From Gracilaria vermiculophylla (taxonomy: Eukaryota; Rhodophyta; Florideophyceae; Gracilariales; Gracilariaceae), in NCBI GenBank assembly GCA_019155205.2, contig JAHNZQ020003150.1:1585624-1622817 (forward strand): 37,194 bases of DNA. The letters are read 5' to 3'. The stretch's first letter is position 1; each line of letters begins with the position of its first letter. Under the pieces are notes generated by a model that saw nothing but the letters and a program-made list of their open reading frames with translations, ran no database searches and was not told the DNA's origin. Positions 9,657-18,639 of this stretch are shown here, piece by piece. The position numbers were made by a program, and so were the translations under genes.

Positions 9657-10741
9657 CCATTAAGTGGTATATAATATTCCAAGCGTTCATGGTCAGATTG
9701 CGCTCGAACACTCTGGGAAGCTGCATCTTGCAGCAAGTGGTTCTGCTAAAGTGTCCGATTAATCAAAAGCGATGAAAACTGCTGGCCATCTGACCTACTC
9801 ATGACGTTTTGTTCCCGACGAGCAAATGCAACGCTGGCATATGGAGGCGTCAGTGAGCAATTAGACGTCCCTTCTAGGCCGTTTAAATTCAGATTGAATT
9901 GCTCGATTCTTCACTCATCCCTAGTACGCTGCCTTGCTCTTCTCGAAAATGCTAGTGTTTCGGTATGCTTCCTTGCTTTGCGCTGCGGCGCTGCTGCTCC
10001 GTATTGTGCCGTACTTTACATCCTGTGCTCCATTGCTTTCGTCATCCTCGCTCTTCCAATATGTCCGCACCACAAAGTCCCCGGGGCCCATATTCACTGC
10101 GGGGAGTGTCACTAATAAACCAGTTGGACCCGGCTGAATTTGTCGTCGTGAGAGCGCAACTGGTTTTACGCAGTTCGTTTAGTGCTAGAGTAAAAGTCAT
10201 TATTAATATTGAATGAGATCGGTCTTTTCTCCACAAGTATAGTAGGGAAGTTTTGTCACTCAGAGTTTGGGCTACGTTGAAGTTCCAAGTTCATTCGCAA
10301 AGACGGAAGCAAAATTGTAGCGGTTTATGAGTAGGATGGCATTCTGTATGATCCTGAAAACGGCATTTCTATCCCAGACCTAAAGCAGCATGTTGATGGA
10401 AATGGTTCCTTCGAAGGATTTAGGAACGAGGGCAGACGGACTTTCAGAGATATTTCTCACAACAGCGTGTGCTGCTCTATCGAGTGCGACATTTAAGGTC
10501 CCATAGCCCTAGAGAACGAGATCCACGGCGTACGGGAAGGCATTTGAGTCAATCACCAAGCACTATTGTAGGGCAGGCAACTAGCAGTGGGCCGTTTGGC
10601 TTCGTGAAGAGTGCCTGTGGAAGAGAGTGAGTCTATTACTATGGAATAGATTTCAAGGGTTTATCTCAATGTTCCTTCCCGAGCAGCGCATCCATCATCT
10701 GGAAATTCCCGTCCCTCGGGAACCGTTGTACATAGGAACAA
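9657..10741 (-). other. Unidentified minus-strand coding remnants
   Basis: The best protein-like minus-strand readings are VIDSNAFPYAVDLVL followed by GYGTLNVALDRAAHAVV (about 10450-10560) and MGPGDFVVRTYWKSEDDESN (about 10050-10110). Both are broken by stops. The plus-strand readings at 9801-10216 are cysteine/leucine-rich and look antisense. I do not recognise the family. They may be part of the same mobile unit as the SANT-domain gene upstream on this strand. Confidence 0.25.
10117..10166. repeat. 10-bp perfect inverted repeat
   Basis: AAACCAGTTG (10117-10126) and CAACTGGTTT (10157-10166) are exact inverted copies 30 nt apart. They lie between the Harbinger pseudogene and the minus-strand remnants. 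They may be the end of a small element. No function is claimed. Confidence 0.6.
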
Positions 10742-11850
10742 CTAGGCACTATCGTTTTGTCCTGCGTTTTTGTTTGCGATCCCACCAAACATCATAAGCA
10801 GTGTCTGCATGAAATTCTCGTGTCTTTTGCTCTCCTCATTTCTTCGTTCAAGCTCGTCTCTGCGCTCCTGACCTCTCCTCTTCCGTTCATTGGTGCGCTT
10901 TTGCTCTATACGAAAAGCATGTCTTCATGTCTCCGCTGATCGTTCAGCATCATTAAAGAAATAACTGAAGTCGATTCTTCATCTTTATTTCACACGGATC
11001 GGTGGGAACGTTTGCGAACCATATGTTGCAATGCACTGCCGTCCGCCAATGTTGGTGTGCTTGAACGCCTTGGAGTCGAAGGGAGCTCTTCAGTTAAATC
11101 CACCAAATCTCTGTTTCCCAAAGGATTTCCACTAAACGTCTTTCGACCCCCTTCGTTTGCGTTCTCATACAATTCTTCGTGTACTATCGACCGCAAAATT
11201 TTATCTACGACTGCAGTCGCATTTCTGTCTCCTATATCAGTTAATTCAGTCAAGCGCTCTCGTAAGAAGTATGGGCGACGAACATCTTCGGGTATGCGAG
11301 GATCTCCGGTTGGAATTTTTTTTCGGTAGAGATTATCAAAGTTCTTCTTCAATCTGTCCGAAGTACGATCTTTTTCAGGGCAACTTTTGTTGTGTTCTTT
11401 TATTAGTAGCTCCCATTCGTTCCGACAGAAAGACTAAACCTTTCATCCTTGACCAGTAAATTGTCAGTCTCTTTGATATCAAAGCCATTTCCACGCGTAT
11501 TGTTAATTTGCGTTTTATGCATACCTGTACTGCTCTTGTGTGGTCTATTTCTAGAGTTTGGTGATGGAGCCGGCAACAAGCTAAGGGCATACCCACGAAA
11601 ACCATGAGTGTTTTGATGGTACGTTTTAGATGCATTGCATGGTGTGAAATGTTCGGTTTGGCTCAAATTGTGCGACACATTTCTCGATGTGGCAGCCTGA
11701 GAATCACATGACTGGATTGTTGGAGGTAGATTAGCGCTTGGAATTGTGCATTGAACTAAGGAAAGAGGTGTGCCGTTACCGTGCATAGAATGTGGATGTG
11801 TAATGGAGTTATCATTCTGCGTAGCCGGAACTGAATGAGCTTAATTGGGC
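10742..11850 (-). pseudogene. SANT/Myb-like, DUF6818-type protein, frameshifted
   Basis: Minus-strand gene of about 350 codons. The N-terminal part has a Ser/Asn/Pro-rich segment (in-frame ATG at 11786, though homologous-looking codons continue upstream past a TAA). A SANT-like core follows: NEWELLIKEHN, KDRTSDRLKKNFDNLYRKK and IPTGDPRIPEDVRRP (about 11410-11270). The C-terminal part is a charged coiled-coil-like segment, ERKRRGQERRDELERRNEES then FMQTLLMMFGGIA, ending at TAG 10742-10744. The three parts lie in different frames, with breaks around 11420 and again between 10990 and 10880. Spliced introns are possible but I see no convincing GT/AG set, so I call it a pseudogene. This domain organisation is common in protist and algal genomes, often beside transposases. 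Role: probably DNA binding (inference). Confidence 0.6.
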
Positions 11851-12998
11851 TTCTTGGATTGGGGATCTATAGACTCTTCATCTGTAGCAGACCGCTGGTC
11901 CGAAGATCTTAGAAGAGAGGATATGGCATTCGTCATGACGTAAAGAGGAAGTGATGATGGCAGTCAGTGTTGTCACTCTGTGACGTAAATATGGGATTGG
12001 AGTACCCCCCCAAACGTCTGCGACATACTGAGACCTCGCACGCTTCTCGGTATTTGAGTGCACCCATTTTCGAAAAAAAGGGTACAATGTGACCTATTTT
12101 CGTGCAACTACTTTGCGACTTAGAATTTCAGGAGTGACCAATTAGTGCTTTTCAGCAAAAGGGTAGAAAAAGTAGCAACTGAGTCGCCAAAACAAACTTA
12201 AAGATGATAAAGATCTCATGTTTTTGAACCGGTTTTTGGACTTGAATTAATTTTAAAATTCGATTTTGTAGTCTTACAGTACCCAAATCTCTATTATTAT
12301 GCATTGACATCAACGTGATATGATTGTGAACCAGACTCTATATGACAACGCGTAAAATTGTTCAGAATAAGAATGGAACTAAACATGAACAGAGGCTTGG
12401 AGCAGAGTTCAGAAATTGTTCTTGATAAATATACTTTGAAAGCAGACAGTACAGAATAGTTTGTGCATTTGCATTGTGGTTATTTTTTTTCTAATGCTGG
12501 TCTCTGTGCAATACATCAATATTTGTTTATAGTGTTCTTGTTTCTAGATTTGAATTGGATTTGAAGCTGTTGCTTGTGTTTTGATCTGCGTAAACGGTTT
12601 CCTACAATTTGGAGAGCCCTTGCGCGTATATTTTGCATTTAATCGAAATAAAGGGTTTCCACCAAACAAAAACAAAAATTGTAGACAGTCCTGAAACGAA
12701 AAGTTATTTTTATGTAAAGCCAAACAAAAACAAACTGAAATGGATCCCGAAATTATAATGCTTTCTTGTGTTTCTGTGGAATAGCAACTCATATGCACAC
12801 AATTATCCGTGATATTTTTATGGAATCGTATGAGGCTCATCACTGTGCTTAATTTAGTGCCATAAGTATTTATACATAATGAAGCGTAATACTGGTCCAT
12901 ACGGAACGAACACGCAACAATTTGTCGTACTAGCCATGTAGTAACTATATTCATTTCATTGAGTGATGAGCAAACCATCAGGAGATGTTAAGAGACAA
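11851..12998. other. No gene supported; AT-rich intergenic sequence
   Basis: Contains a 144-codon minus-strand reading (12544-12978) without family resemblance, and low-complexity AT-rich sequence. It lies between the SANT pseudogene and the promoter of the small plus-strand gene. Confidence 0.4.
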
Positions 12999-12999
12999 G

Positions 13000-13008
13000 T
13001 ATAAAAGG
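13000..13008 (+). promoter_or_regulatory. TATA box of the small plus-strand gene
   Basis: TATAAAAGG is a consensus TATA element, 110 bp before the ATG at 13118. A GC-rich GGCGGAG follows immediately. The spacing would give a 5' leader of about 80 nt if transcription starts about 30 bp downstream. Confidence 0.6.
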
Positions 13009-13117
13009 CGGAGAGGGGTACTGATACACTATCCAATGTCCAGGATTTCACATTAAAAACTTACATTACAATATCTGAACCACACTACTATCATCTGATA
13101 TCTAGTTCAACTACAAT

Positions 13118-13393
13118 ATGACCGCGCAGATCCACGCAACGTCCATACGACGTGTTCGGCTGCAGCTGCGCCGGGGATTTAGTAGAAAGCAGACAGAGAG
13201 GATCTTAGTGCCACAAGGGGACCAAAGTCTCCTTCTATCTGCTGGGGATCTCTCTTATCAACCTGCAGACAATGAGGGAGCTGCAACAAGAAGATTACCA
13301 ACCATCATATCAAGAACAACATCTCATCTGATCATTAACCCTCATTTTCAACACTTTTCAATCAGAATAATTGGTTGTGGACCTTGTACTTGA
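13118..13393 (+). CDS. Hypothetical 91-residue basic protein
   Basis: Short uninterrupted ATG-initiated ORF (MTAQIHATSIRRVRLQLRRG...), ending in ...IIGCGPCT with TGA. I do not recognise it. It is rich in Arg and Thr, most so in the first 30 residues (RRVRLQLRRGFSRK). It has no signal peptide, no membrane segment, and two Cys, both near the C-terminus. What raises it above a chance ORF is the strong TATA box 110 bp upstream, the same architecture as the neighbouring secreted-protein gene, and its position in the only transposon-free stretch of the window. There is no sign of an intron. Chance remains a real possibility at this length. Confidence 0.45.
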   Translation: MTAQIHATSIRRVRLQLRRGFSRKQTERILVPQGDQSLLLSAGDLSYQPADNEGAATRRLPTIISRTTSHLIINPHFQHFSIRIIGCGPCT

Positions 13394-13751
13394 CGTCACA
13401 GTCACGGCCGACAAAACTTATAACACACGTGTGGGACTTTTTATTTAATAAGTTGAGCTATCAATGATTAGTATGACTCATCACCTTGTATATTGCATTT
13501 GCAAACTAGACAAGACGTACTAGAAGAGTATAACGTGGAAAAAAGCACTACCTAAAATTTTATGATCATATTCAGCTCTCTGACTATCCTTGTGAGATGC
13601 ACTGTACAGATATAAAAGCATTCAAGAGTTTTATGAAAAGAAAGAACCAGCATAAAGACTAGTCAACATAATTTATACCAAGCGGCGATCTCGTTACTGC
13701 TTGTGCTAGCAAAAGTTCAGAAGAAAACAGTTTGAAGTCTGCCACTGTTAC

Positions 13752-14498
13752 CTAGAACAGCGGAATGATGTCAATGTCTCCGCCAGAAGACGGAACAGTG
13801 TTTCCACCGGCGTCAGCGGCCACCAAATTGTCGCCGCTCTGCGACACTACGGTTAGCGTCGTACCATCTTGGGTTTGGAGGCGTGCAATACGAATGAAAG
13901 CAAAGACGGTGGTCGGAATGAAGCTAGTGCCAAAAGCGGTGAGCTCTCCAGATATCTGCAGTTGCTGCTGTTGCACATTAGACAAGATCTGCTGCGCAAT
14001 GGTGGACTGTGTGTTGTAATTCTCGCGCATCTCGAAGGACCTCTGCATATCCTCGCGAGTGACGCGGCGGTTGTTGAGGTTGATTCCGAGCCACCTCAAA
14101 AACGGGACTCCAAAGCCGCTCCGGTAGTCTGAACGGAGGCGACTGTACTCCTCCATCTCGGAAACAGTGAGTGAGCTAGAAAACTGCTGATCGAGAGTAG
14201 CCAGTGTTTCGGCCTCGATGGCATTGATATTGAACGAAAAGGTGAGCACACCACTAGTGCCGCGCTGCACGGTGAGGCCAGCCTGAGAAGTACGGGCAAA
14301 TCCGGCACTGGAGCTGTTGACCGCAAACACGGCTTCCTCCTGCTGCTGGCGAACAAGAGGAACAACAAGAGTGGACTCTTGAATATCGATGATCGGTAGA
14401 TCCATGACATTTTCTGGAAGTCCTGGAACAGCTGAAGACGACACGAGTGTCAGAAGCGAGAGCGCAAAAACCGTTGTGAAAATCTTGGGAGTAGTCAT
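13752..14498 (-). CDS. Intact secreted protein of unknown family (248 residues)
   Basis: The longest undamaged ORF that looks like a real gene. It starts at ATG 14498 (MTTPKIFTTVFALSLLTLVS...) with a clear N-terminal signal peptide: a short polar start, a hydrophobic core at residues 6-19, and a likely cut after SSSA at about residue 23. The mature part has no cysteine and a single Trp (FLRWLGINLN), several Gln runs (VRQQQEE, NVQQQQLQ), Ser/Thr-rich patches, and a C-terminal GGDIDIIPLF. An NSSS sequon is present. No transmembrane segment follows. No intron is needed. A TATA-like box lies about 115 bp upstream. I do not recognise a domain. It may be an extracellular or cell-wall protein; in an oomycete host one would also think of an effector, but I see no RxLR-type motif. 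It is tail-to-tail with the small gene at 13118. Confidence 0.85.
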   Translation of the reverse strand: MTTPKIFTTVFALSLLTLVSSSAVPGLPENVMDLPIIDIQESTLVVPLVRQQQEEAVFAVNSSSAGFARTSQAGLTVQRGTSGVLTFSFNINAIEAETLATLDQQFSSSLTVSEMEEYSRLRSDYRSGFGVPFLRWLGINLNNRRVTREDMQRSFEMRENYNTQSTIAQQILSNVQQQQLQISGELTAFGTSFIPTTVFAFIRIARLQTQDGTTLTVVSQSGDNLVAADAGGNTVPSSGGDIDIIPLF

Positions 14499-14611
14499 TG
14501 CTGATTAATATCAAAAGTCAAAGGCGGAAAGTTACTTTCAGAACACCAACGCTTTTTGAGTTGTAAATTGTGGCGTTGGCAAAGCGTTTAGATCCGGTGG
14601 GGTGGGCAACT

Positions 14612-14619
14612 CTTAAATA
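14612..14619 (-). promoter_or_regulatory. TATA-like box of the secreted-protein gene
   Basis: The minus-strand reading TATTTAAG (within CCCTATTTAAGAG) lies about 115 bp upstream of the ATG at 14498, matching the TATA-to-ATG distance of the other gene at 13118. Confidence 0.5.
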
Positions 14620-15011
14620 GGGAACCTTAATCTCTGCCTAAGATGACTTGTTGGAGTATTATGGGGGATGGAACACTGTGTCTACCGCGAAATGGTCCTC
14701 TACCCTCCCATTGATATCTTCTCAGATTTGGGACATGTACGGGCATTTGAATGTTCATGCGTACTGCTGAGGACAGAGCAATCCGGGATGCCTTTCTAGT
14801 GGGTTACGCGTTCCAGTATTGCTTTCGGAGTTAAAAAATCAAAGTCAAAGGTATATACTTTCGTGCTGTCGATGATATTGCAATGCAAAAGAGTGAGAGA
14901 CGAACGTCAATTCTTTCTGTTGTGGAAAAAATTGTTGCCTTCGCTCACGTGAAAGCGACACGAAAAACACTTGAATGTCTGTAATTCCATTTGCCAGTCA
15001 TTTGTCCTCTT
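14620..15011. other. No gene seen
   Basis: Upstream region of the secreted-protein gene. No ORF or repeat is supported here beyond the promoter. Confidence 0.5.
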
Positions 15012-15539
15012 CTACTTTATAAAGATATTGATGGAAATAATAATAATGCTGGTGTGAAAAATAAGATCTTCAATGCATTGAATCAAACGGCAGGGACTGT
15101 CATTCGAGAATTTCTCCTTCCACATTCGTTTTGTTCTCAAATATCTCTCAAACAAATGTTTTCTCCAGTTAACCCATCTTGGCTTTTTCATTAGAGTCCT
15201 TGTGAGCACAAAAGATCTTACGAGATGTGGAACATATTGGACGTAATCCAGATTTAGAGCTGGAGCGAAAACTATCTGGTATTGCACTGTTTTTGAAAAC
15301 TGAAGAGGAAGATTATATGGTTCGGAGCGGTCCTTTGCACATGAACAATTGCCGTCAGCGCACGCCCAAGTATTCAATAACTCACTGCGTTTCAAACGGA
15401 TTTTACTGGTCTCAAATCGGCTCGCAGTAGATCGCCCGTTGGGTTTGTTGCCCAAATTTACTAAAAAATACAGCACCAAAGCAAATCGCCGCTTTACAGT
15501 TAGGCATGTATCAGAGGCCTTGCTGGCTGGGCAACACAC
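15012..15539 (-). CDS. Unidentified 175-codon open frame
   Basis: A stop-free minus-strand frame with a plausible composition (basic, with PRWVNWRKHLFERYLRTKRM near the middle of its second half) and an Ile-rich C-terminus. The 5' end reads GTG rather than ATG, so the true start may be further in or in another exon. No family recognised. Plus-strand readings overlap it. I keep it as a weak candidate only, possibly a fragment of a mobile element. Confidence 0.22.
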   Translation of the reverse strand: MCCPASKASDTCLTVKRRFALVLYFLVNLGNKPNGRSTASRFETSKIRLKRSELLNTWACADGNCSCAKDRSEPYNLPLQFSKTVQYQIVFAPALNLDYVQYVPHLVRSFVLTRTLMKKPRWVNWRKHLFERYLRTKRMWKEKFSNDSPCRLIQCIEDLIFHTSIIIISINIFIK

Positions 15540-15742
15540 AAGAGATTGTCACGTTTGTGTCATCTAACGTAAGGTTTATCATGCCGCCGGTTATTATGCC
15601 ATGCCAAACAAATCTAGATTGTATTCCTCATGAGCCACGCGACGGCAGTTGACATGAATTGGCTTATACCATATTTTATTCTCAAGAAGTCAAATAATAG
15701 ATTTGAATTTGTTTTGCCTGTTTTCCAATGCTCGTAGGAACT

Positions 15743-15842
15743 NNNNNNNNNNNNNNNNNNNNNNNNNNNNNNNNNNNNNNNNNNNNNNNNNNNNNNNNNN
15801 NNNNNNNNNNNNNNNNNNNNNNNNNNNNNNNNNNNNNNNNNN
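15743..15842. other. Assembly gap (100 N)
   Basis: Exactly 100 N, the conventional placeholder for a gap of unknown size. It directly abuts a repeated unit (15844 onward), which is probably why assembly failed here. Confidence 1.
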
Positions 15843-15902
15843 CTGCCCGGCTGACAGCACAGCTCGAGATGGGCCGACGTCCTCAGGAAAGGAGGAGGAG
15901 TA

Positions 15903-15967
15903 TGAAAGTCATGTGACACGTACAGCGAACCAGCGCAGGAGCGCCGGAGTTGCTCAGCTGTTTTCCA
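15903..15967 (+). repeat. LTR-like repeat, copy 1
   Basis: TGAAAG...TTTTCCA, 65 bp. It differs from copy 2 by one substitution and one indel. A primer-binding site follows after one base. Confidence 0.6.
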
Positions 15968-15968
15968 T

Positions 15969-15982
15969 AGTTATGGGCCCAG
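15969..15982 (+). promoter_or_regulatory. Primer-binding site, initiator-Met tRNA half type
   Basis: AGTTATGGGCCCAG is, apart from its first base, complementary to the anticodon stem-loop of initiator tRNA-Met (CTGGGCCCATAAC, anticodon CAT). Cleaved initiator-tRNA priming is known for Drosophila copia and yeast Ty5. Confidence 0.65.
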
Positions 15983-15993
15983 ATACAGGGGTC

Positions 15994-16010
15994 GCGGGTT
16001 CAAGCCCCGC
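15994..16010 (+). other. tRNA T-arm-like hairpin
   Basis: GCGGG-TTCAAGC-CCCGC has a perfect 5-bp stem and a 7-nt loop starting TTCAA, as in a tRNA T-arm with B-box sequence. It lies 24 nt after the start of the GTTATGGGCCCAG site. The TRIM at 24263 has the same arrangement with a different stem. Confidence 0.6.
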
Positions 16011-16133
16011 CGTGGTTCAAGTAAGATCTTTGTACGCTGCCACTGAAAGCGCGATGCACTGTAAGATACTCTTCGCCCGGCTGGAAAGCACAGCTCGAGA
16101 TGGGCCGACGTCCTCAGGAAAAGAGGAGGAGTA

Positions 16134-16199
16134 TGAAAGTCGTGTGACACGTACAGCGAACCAGCGCAGGAGCGCCGGAGTTGCTCAGCTGTTTTCCCA
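16134..16199 (+). repeat. LTR-like repeat, copy 2
   Basis: TGAAAG...TTTTCCCA, 66 bp, preceded by the purine run 16116-16131 and TA. The flank to its right starts TATGC. Confidence 0.6.
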
Positions 16200-16480
16200 T
16201 ATGCTTGGTATGCCTTGTAAGTTTCTTGTTTGCTGTGTTCAGTTTGCAAATGTAACACAAAAGGTTTTGAGTCATACAAATCATTGATAGATCTAATTAT
16301 TGAAAAATTAATTCCACATGTGGGTGAAGTGCTCAGTCGGTCGTGACCAACACATCAGATATAAGGCCCACAGCCAGAAGTTTTGATCGGAAAAACAAAA
16401 GAAAAGTATCATTTTGGCATTTAGTTCAACTTCTTTTAATTTGACACGACATAAAATTCACTCTTGGTCTCATGACGGTC

Positions 16481-17071
16481 TTAAGTGTTTTGTTTTTTGT
16501 TTTGTAAGAACCCTTTATTTCGTATGAGTGCCAAATAAATGCGAATAAGCCCTTCAAATAGTAAAAAAGCGTTTACAAAGATCAAAACAAAAAAACTAGG
16601 ACAATTGCAAATGAAATTTAGACACATGTAATTCTTCATAATTATTGATGTATACCACAAAGACCAGCATTCTGAACAACCACGATGTAAATGGGCAAAG
16701 TAATCTGTACTATCTGGTTTCAAATTATGTTTTTTAAAACAACTAATGAACTCTGCTCTTAGGATTGGTTTATGTTTAATTTCATTCTTATTCTGAATAA
16801 TTTTACGCTTTGCCATATTACTCGCTATATGTATTATTATGGGGTTTCTTTTCAGTGCAACATGCACCCTCTTGGCCATTACCGGATGCCCCAAAACATT
16901 TGCATTAGTCAGGGCTATATAATTTATGACATGAAAGTCAAAAATATTTTCAGTTTTCCAATACTTTTCAACTATTAGACTTGGCTGGAAATCGACGAAG
17001 AGATTCTCGCAAAGACATCGTCTCGTTTCTGGTCGCAAATCAAAACTCGATATCGTCAGATTTGCCCTCAC
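16481..17071 (-). pseudogene. C-terminal fragment of a DDE transposase-like protein
   Basis: The minus-strand reading includes VEKYWKTENIFDFHVINY then IALTNANVLGHPV (about 16860-16985). This aligns by eye with SDNIFEINFIACVALTNA at 7.07-7.14 kb, so the two loci share a family. The reading continues with hydrophobic, AT-rich codons to 16481 that are probably not original coding. The 5' end is open (GTG at 17071) and no N-terminal part is found upstream. It is a relic. Confidence 0.45.
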
Positions 17072-17514
17072 GTTTTCATGTTACCATCCAGATATGCGTT
17101 GCTCCGCCGCGGCTGCAGCACTCCCGCCTGTCGCCATCGCCAAGCTTACCGGACCGTAGCTTCGTCGTGCCCGTACGCTGAGGCTCACGTTGAGCCGCTA
17201 CGCACCCAAACACCCTGCACATATTACAAACTGCATGCACAGCGACCCATATTCTTGACCACCTTTGCGCACGCCATACGCATAACATTTACACGTAAGC
17301 AGTCACGGGCGGATAGTATCTGTCTCGAGCACATGCATAGAAAAGTAATACTCTTTCACTTTTGTCTTCGCGTTTATTTTGCTGCACTGAAGCTGCTTGC
17401 GGAATGAATTCTTCCGTGGCATACTTCACGTTGCGTCTCGGACACGCATACGACCACATTGATCGTGATTGGCTTGCTACTGAGGCTACATCCAAAATTT
17501 CAATCTCACAAACT
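17072..17514. other. No gene recognised
   Basis: A GC-richer patch (about 17075-17290) followed by a leader-like stretch. The open frame of the next gene extends back to 17362 only through non-ATG codons. Probably the 5' flank of the Harbinger-type element below. Confidence 0.35.
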
Positions 17515-18543
17515 ATGAGTGACAAGACTATGTTAGTGACCAATGTGAAGAGAAGAAAAATACTAGAGAGTGATGTTGGAAGTAAACTTAAAAGTGGTAC
17601 CGGCAATCCAAATAACGACGAAAACGCTGGAAGGTCTATGAACTGCAATAAGAGCATCGGTTTGGAAGAAGAAGAGAAAGCATCTCAGAGTAACGCCCAA
17701 ATTGGTACCCCGATACTTTTGGAGAAGGATCCAAAAGTCTGCAAGACTACTGGCTCTGTCTGTTTCCCGGTCAGGGGTATACAGAAGAAAAGGGTAGTGG
17801 TTGGTGCTGAAGTATTAGCATCTCTTGCAGGCAGCTATGGCGAACATTTTGCTTCGTACTGCAAGGGGAGAAAGCGTGCTGTTCAACAAAAGATACCGGC
17901 TGTTGTGTGGGAAGCAGTCTACAAAGACTTTTTGAAGGCTACAAATATCCAAAACGTGGCTACGGGTGCGGTGTTTTACGAATAGGATCTGTCACAGGAG
18001 ATAAACTTGCAGTATACACTATGATCTGCTCTGGGAGAAGTTGCAACCAGCACAGCTGAGCCAGAAGCCTCTAAAAAGTTTGTACCGCAAGACAATGACC
18101 TAATGCAACGTCTCAAGAACACTGACACTTTCAACAACAAGAAGATGTCGGAGTTTAGAGCACAATTTGCAAATGGCTCTTTAGTTTCCGATATCGGCGC
18201 AGCGACCGAGAAACTCGCAAGCAACAGCCGCCTCGCTGAGACATTTACCAAAACACAACGTAAGGGTAAACGGGGAGTGATGGAGAATGCGGTCGATGCC
18301 CTTTTAAGTATGGTCGACGTGATTGGGACAAAGTCTTCTGACATAACACGTGCTGTACTGGAGCAGATGAATCTGCAATCAGAAGACGTCAGAAACCGCC
18401 AGGAGCTTCGTGAACTACAGATCAAGACGCTCGAGAGTGAGGAAATGGACAGAAAGATGACGCGTCTGATACTACTGCGAGACCAACAAGTAATAATGGG
18501 CGAAGAATTAAAGGAAAAGATGAAAGTGTTCGTACACTTTTAG
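17515..18543 (+). pseudogene. Accessory protein of a two-gene Harbinger-type element (probable)
   Basis: A 343-codon frame starting at ATG 17515 (MSDKTMLVTNVKRRK...), in one phase to TAG 18541-18543 but with two internal stops, TAG 17983-17985 and TGA 18022-18024. The first half is charged and low complexity with a possible nuclear-localisation patch (VKRRK), ending in QQKIPAVVWEAVYKDFLKAT. The last 60 residues (RNRQELRELQIKTLESEEMD and on) look like a coiled coil. It is convergent with a DDE transposase whose 3' end lies about 100 bp away. PIF/Harbinger elements typically encode a transposase plus a DNA-binding accessory ORF, which suggests its role. I see no clear SANT motif, so the role is inference. 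Confidence 0.5.
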
Positions 18544-18639
18544 CCCTGTTATTCACACTCATTCCATTCAAGTTGTTGCAGACTAATACTGAAGTCCTGG
18601 CGTTTTCGATGCAAAACGTTTGTCATGATGGCTGCACTT

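Larger units (their letters stand above)
15844..16199 (+). mobile_element. TRIM-like miniature LTR element, apparently tandem
   Basis: A block of about 124 bp (15844-15967) is repeated almost exactly at 16074-16199. The intervening sequence starts with a primer-binding-site-like GTTATGGGCCCAG. Within the repeated block a purine run (AGGAAAAGAGGAGGAG, 16116-16131) precedes TGAAAG, and the block ends TTTTCCA. The simplest reading is therefore LTRs of 65-66 bp (15903-15967 and 16134-16199), an internal region of about 166 bp with primer-binding site and polypurine tract, and the 3' part of a second internal region upstream that runs into the gap. An alternative is one element with about 117-bp LTRs (15852-15967, 16082-16199). 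There is no coding capacity. The left flank is in the gap, so no target duplication can be checked. Confidence 0.65.

Noticed and set aside
12544..12978. 144-codon minus-strand ORF
   Set aside because: No family resemblance, Cys/Ile/Ser-rich composition expected from AT-rich DNA, no promoter-like sequence upstream. It opposes the TATA-driven gene at 13118.
13611..13618. TATAAAAG on the plus strand
   Set aside because: A good TATA match, but the only downstream plus-strand ORFs are antisense to the secreted-protein gene, so no gene supports it as a promoter.
13765..14132. Plus-strand ORFs of 84 and 87 codons
   Set aside because: Antisense shadows of the secreted-protein gene at 13752-14498.
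15969..16022. Possible complete tRNA gene
   Set aside because: A perfect T-arm is present, but no acceptor stem, D-arm or anticodon arm folds around it, and the GTTATGGGCCCAG part is better explained as a primer-binding site.
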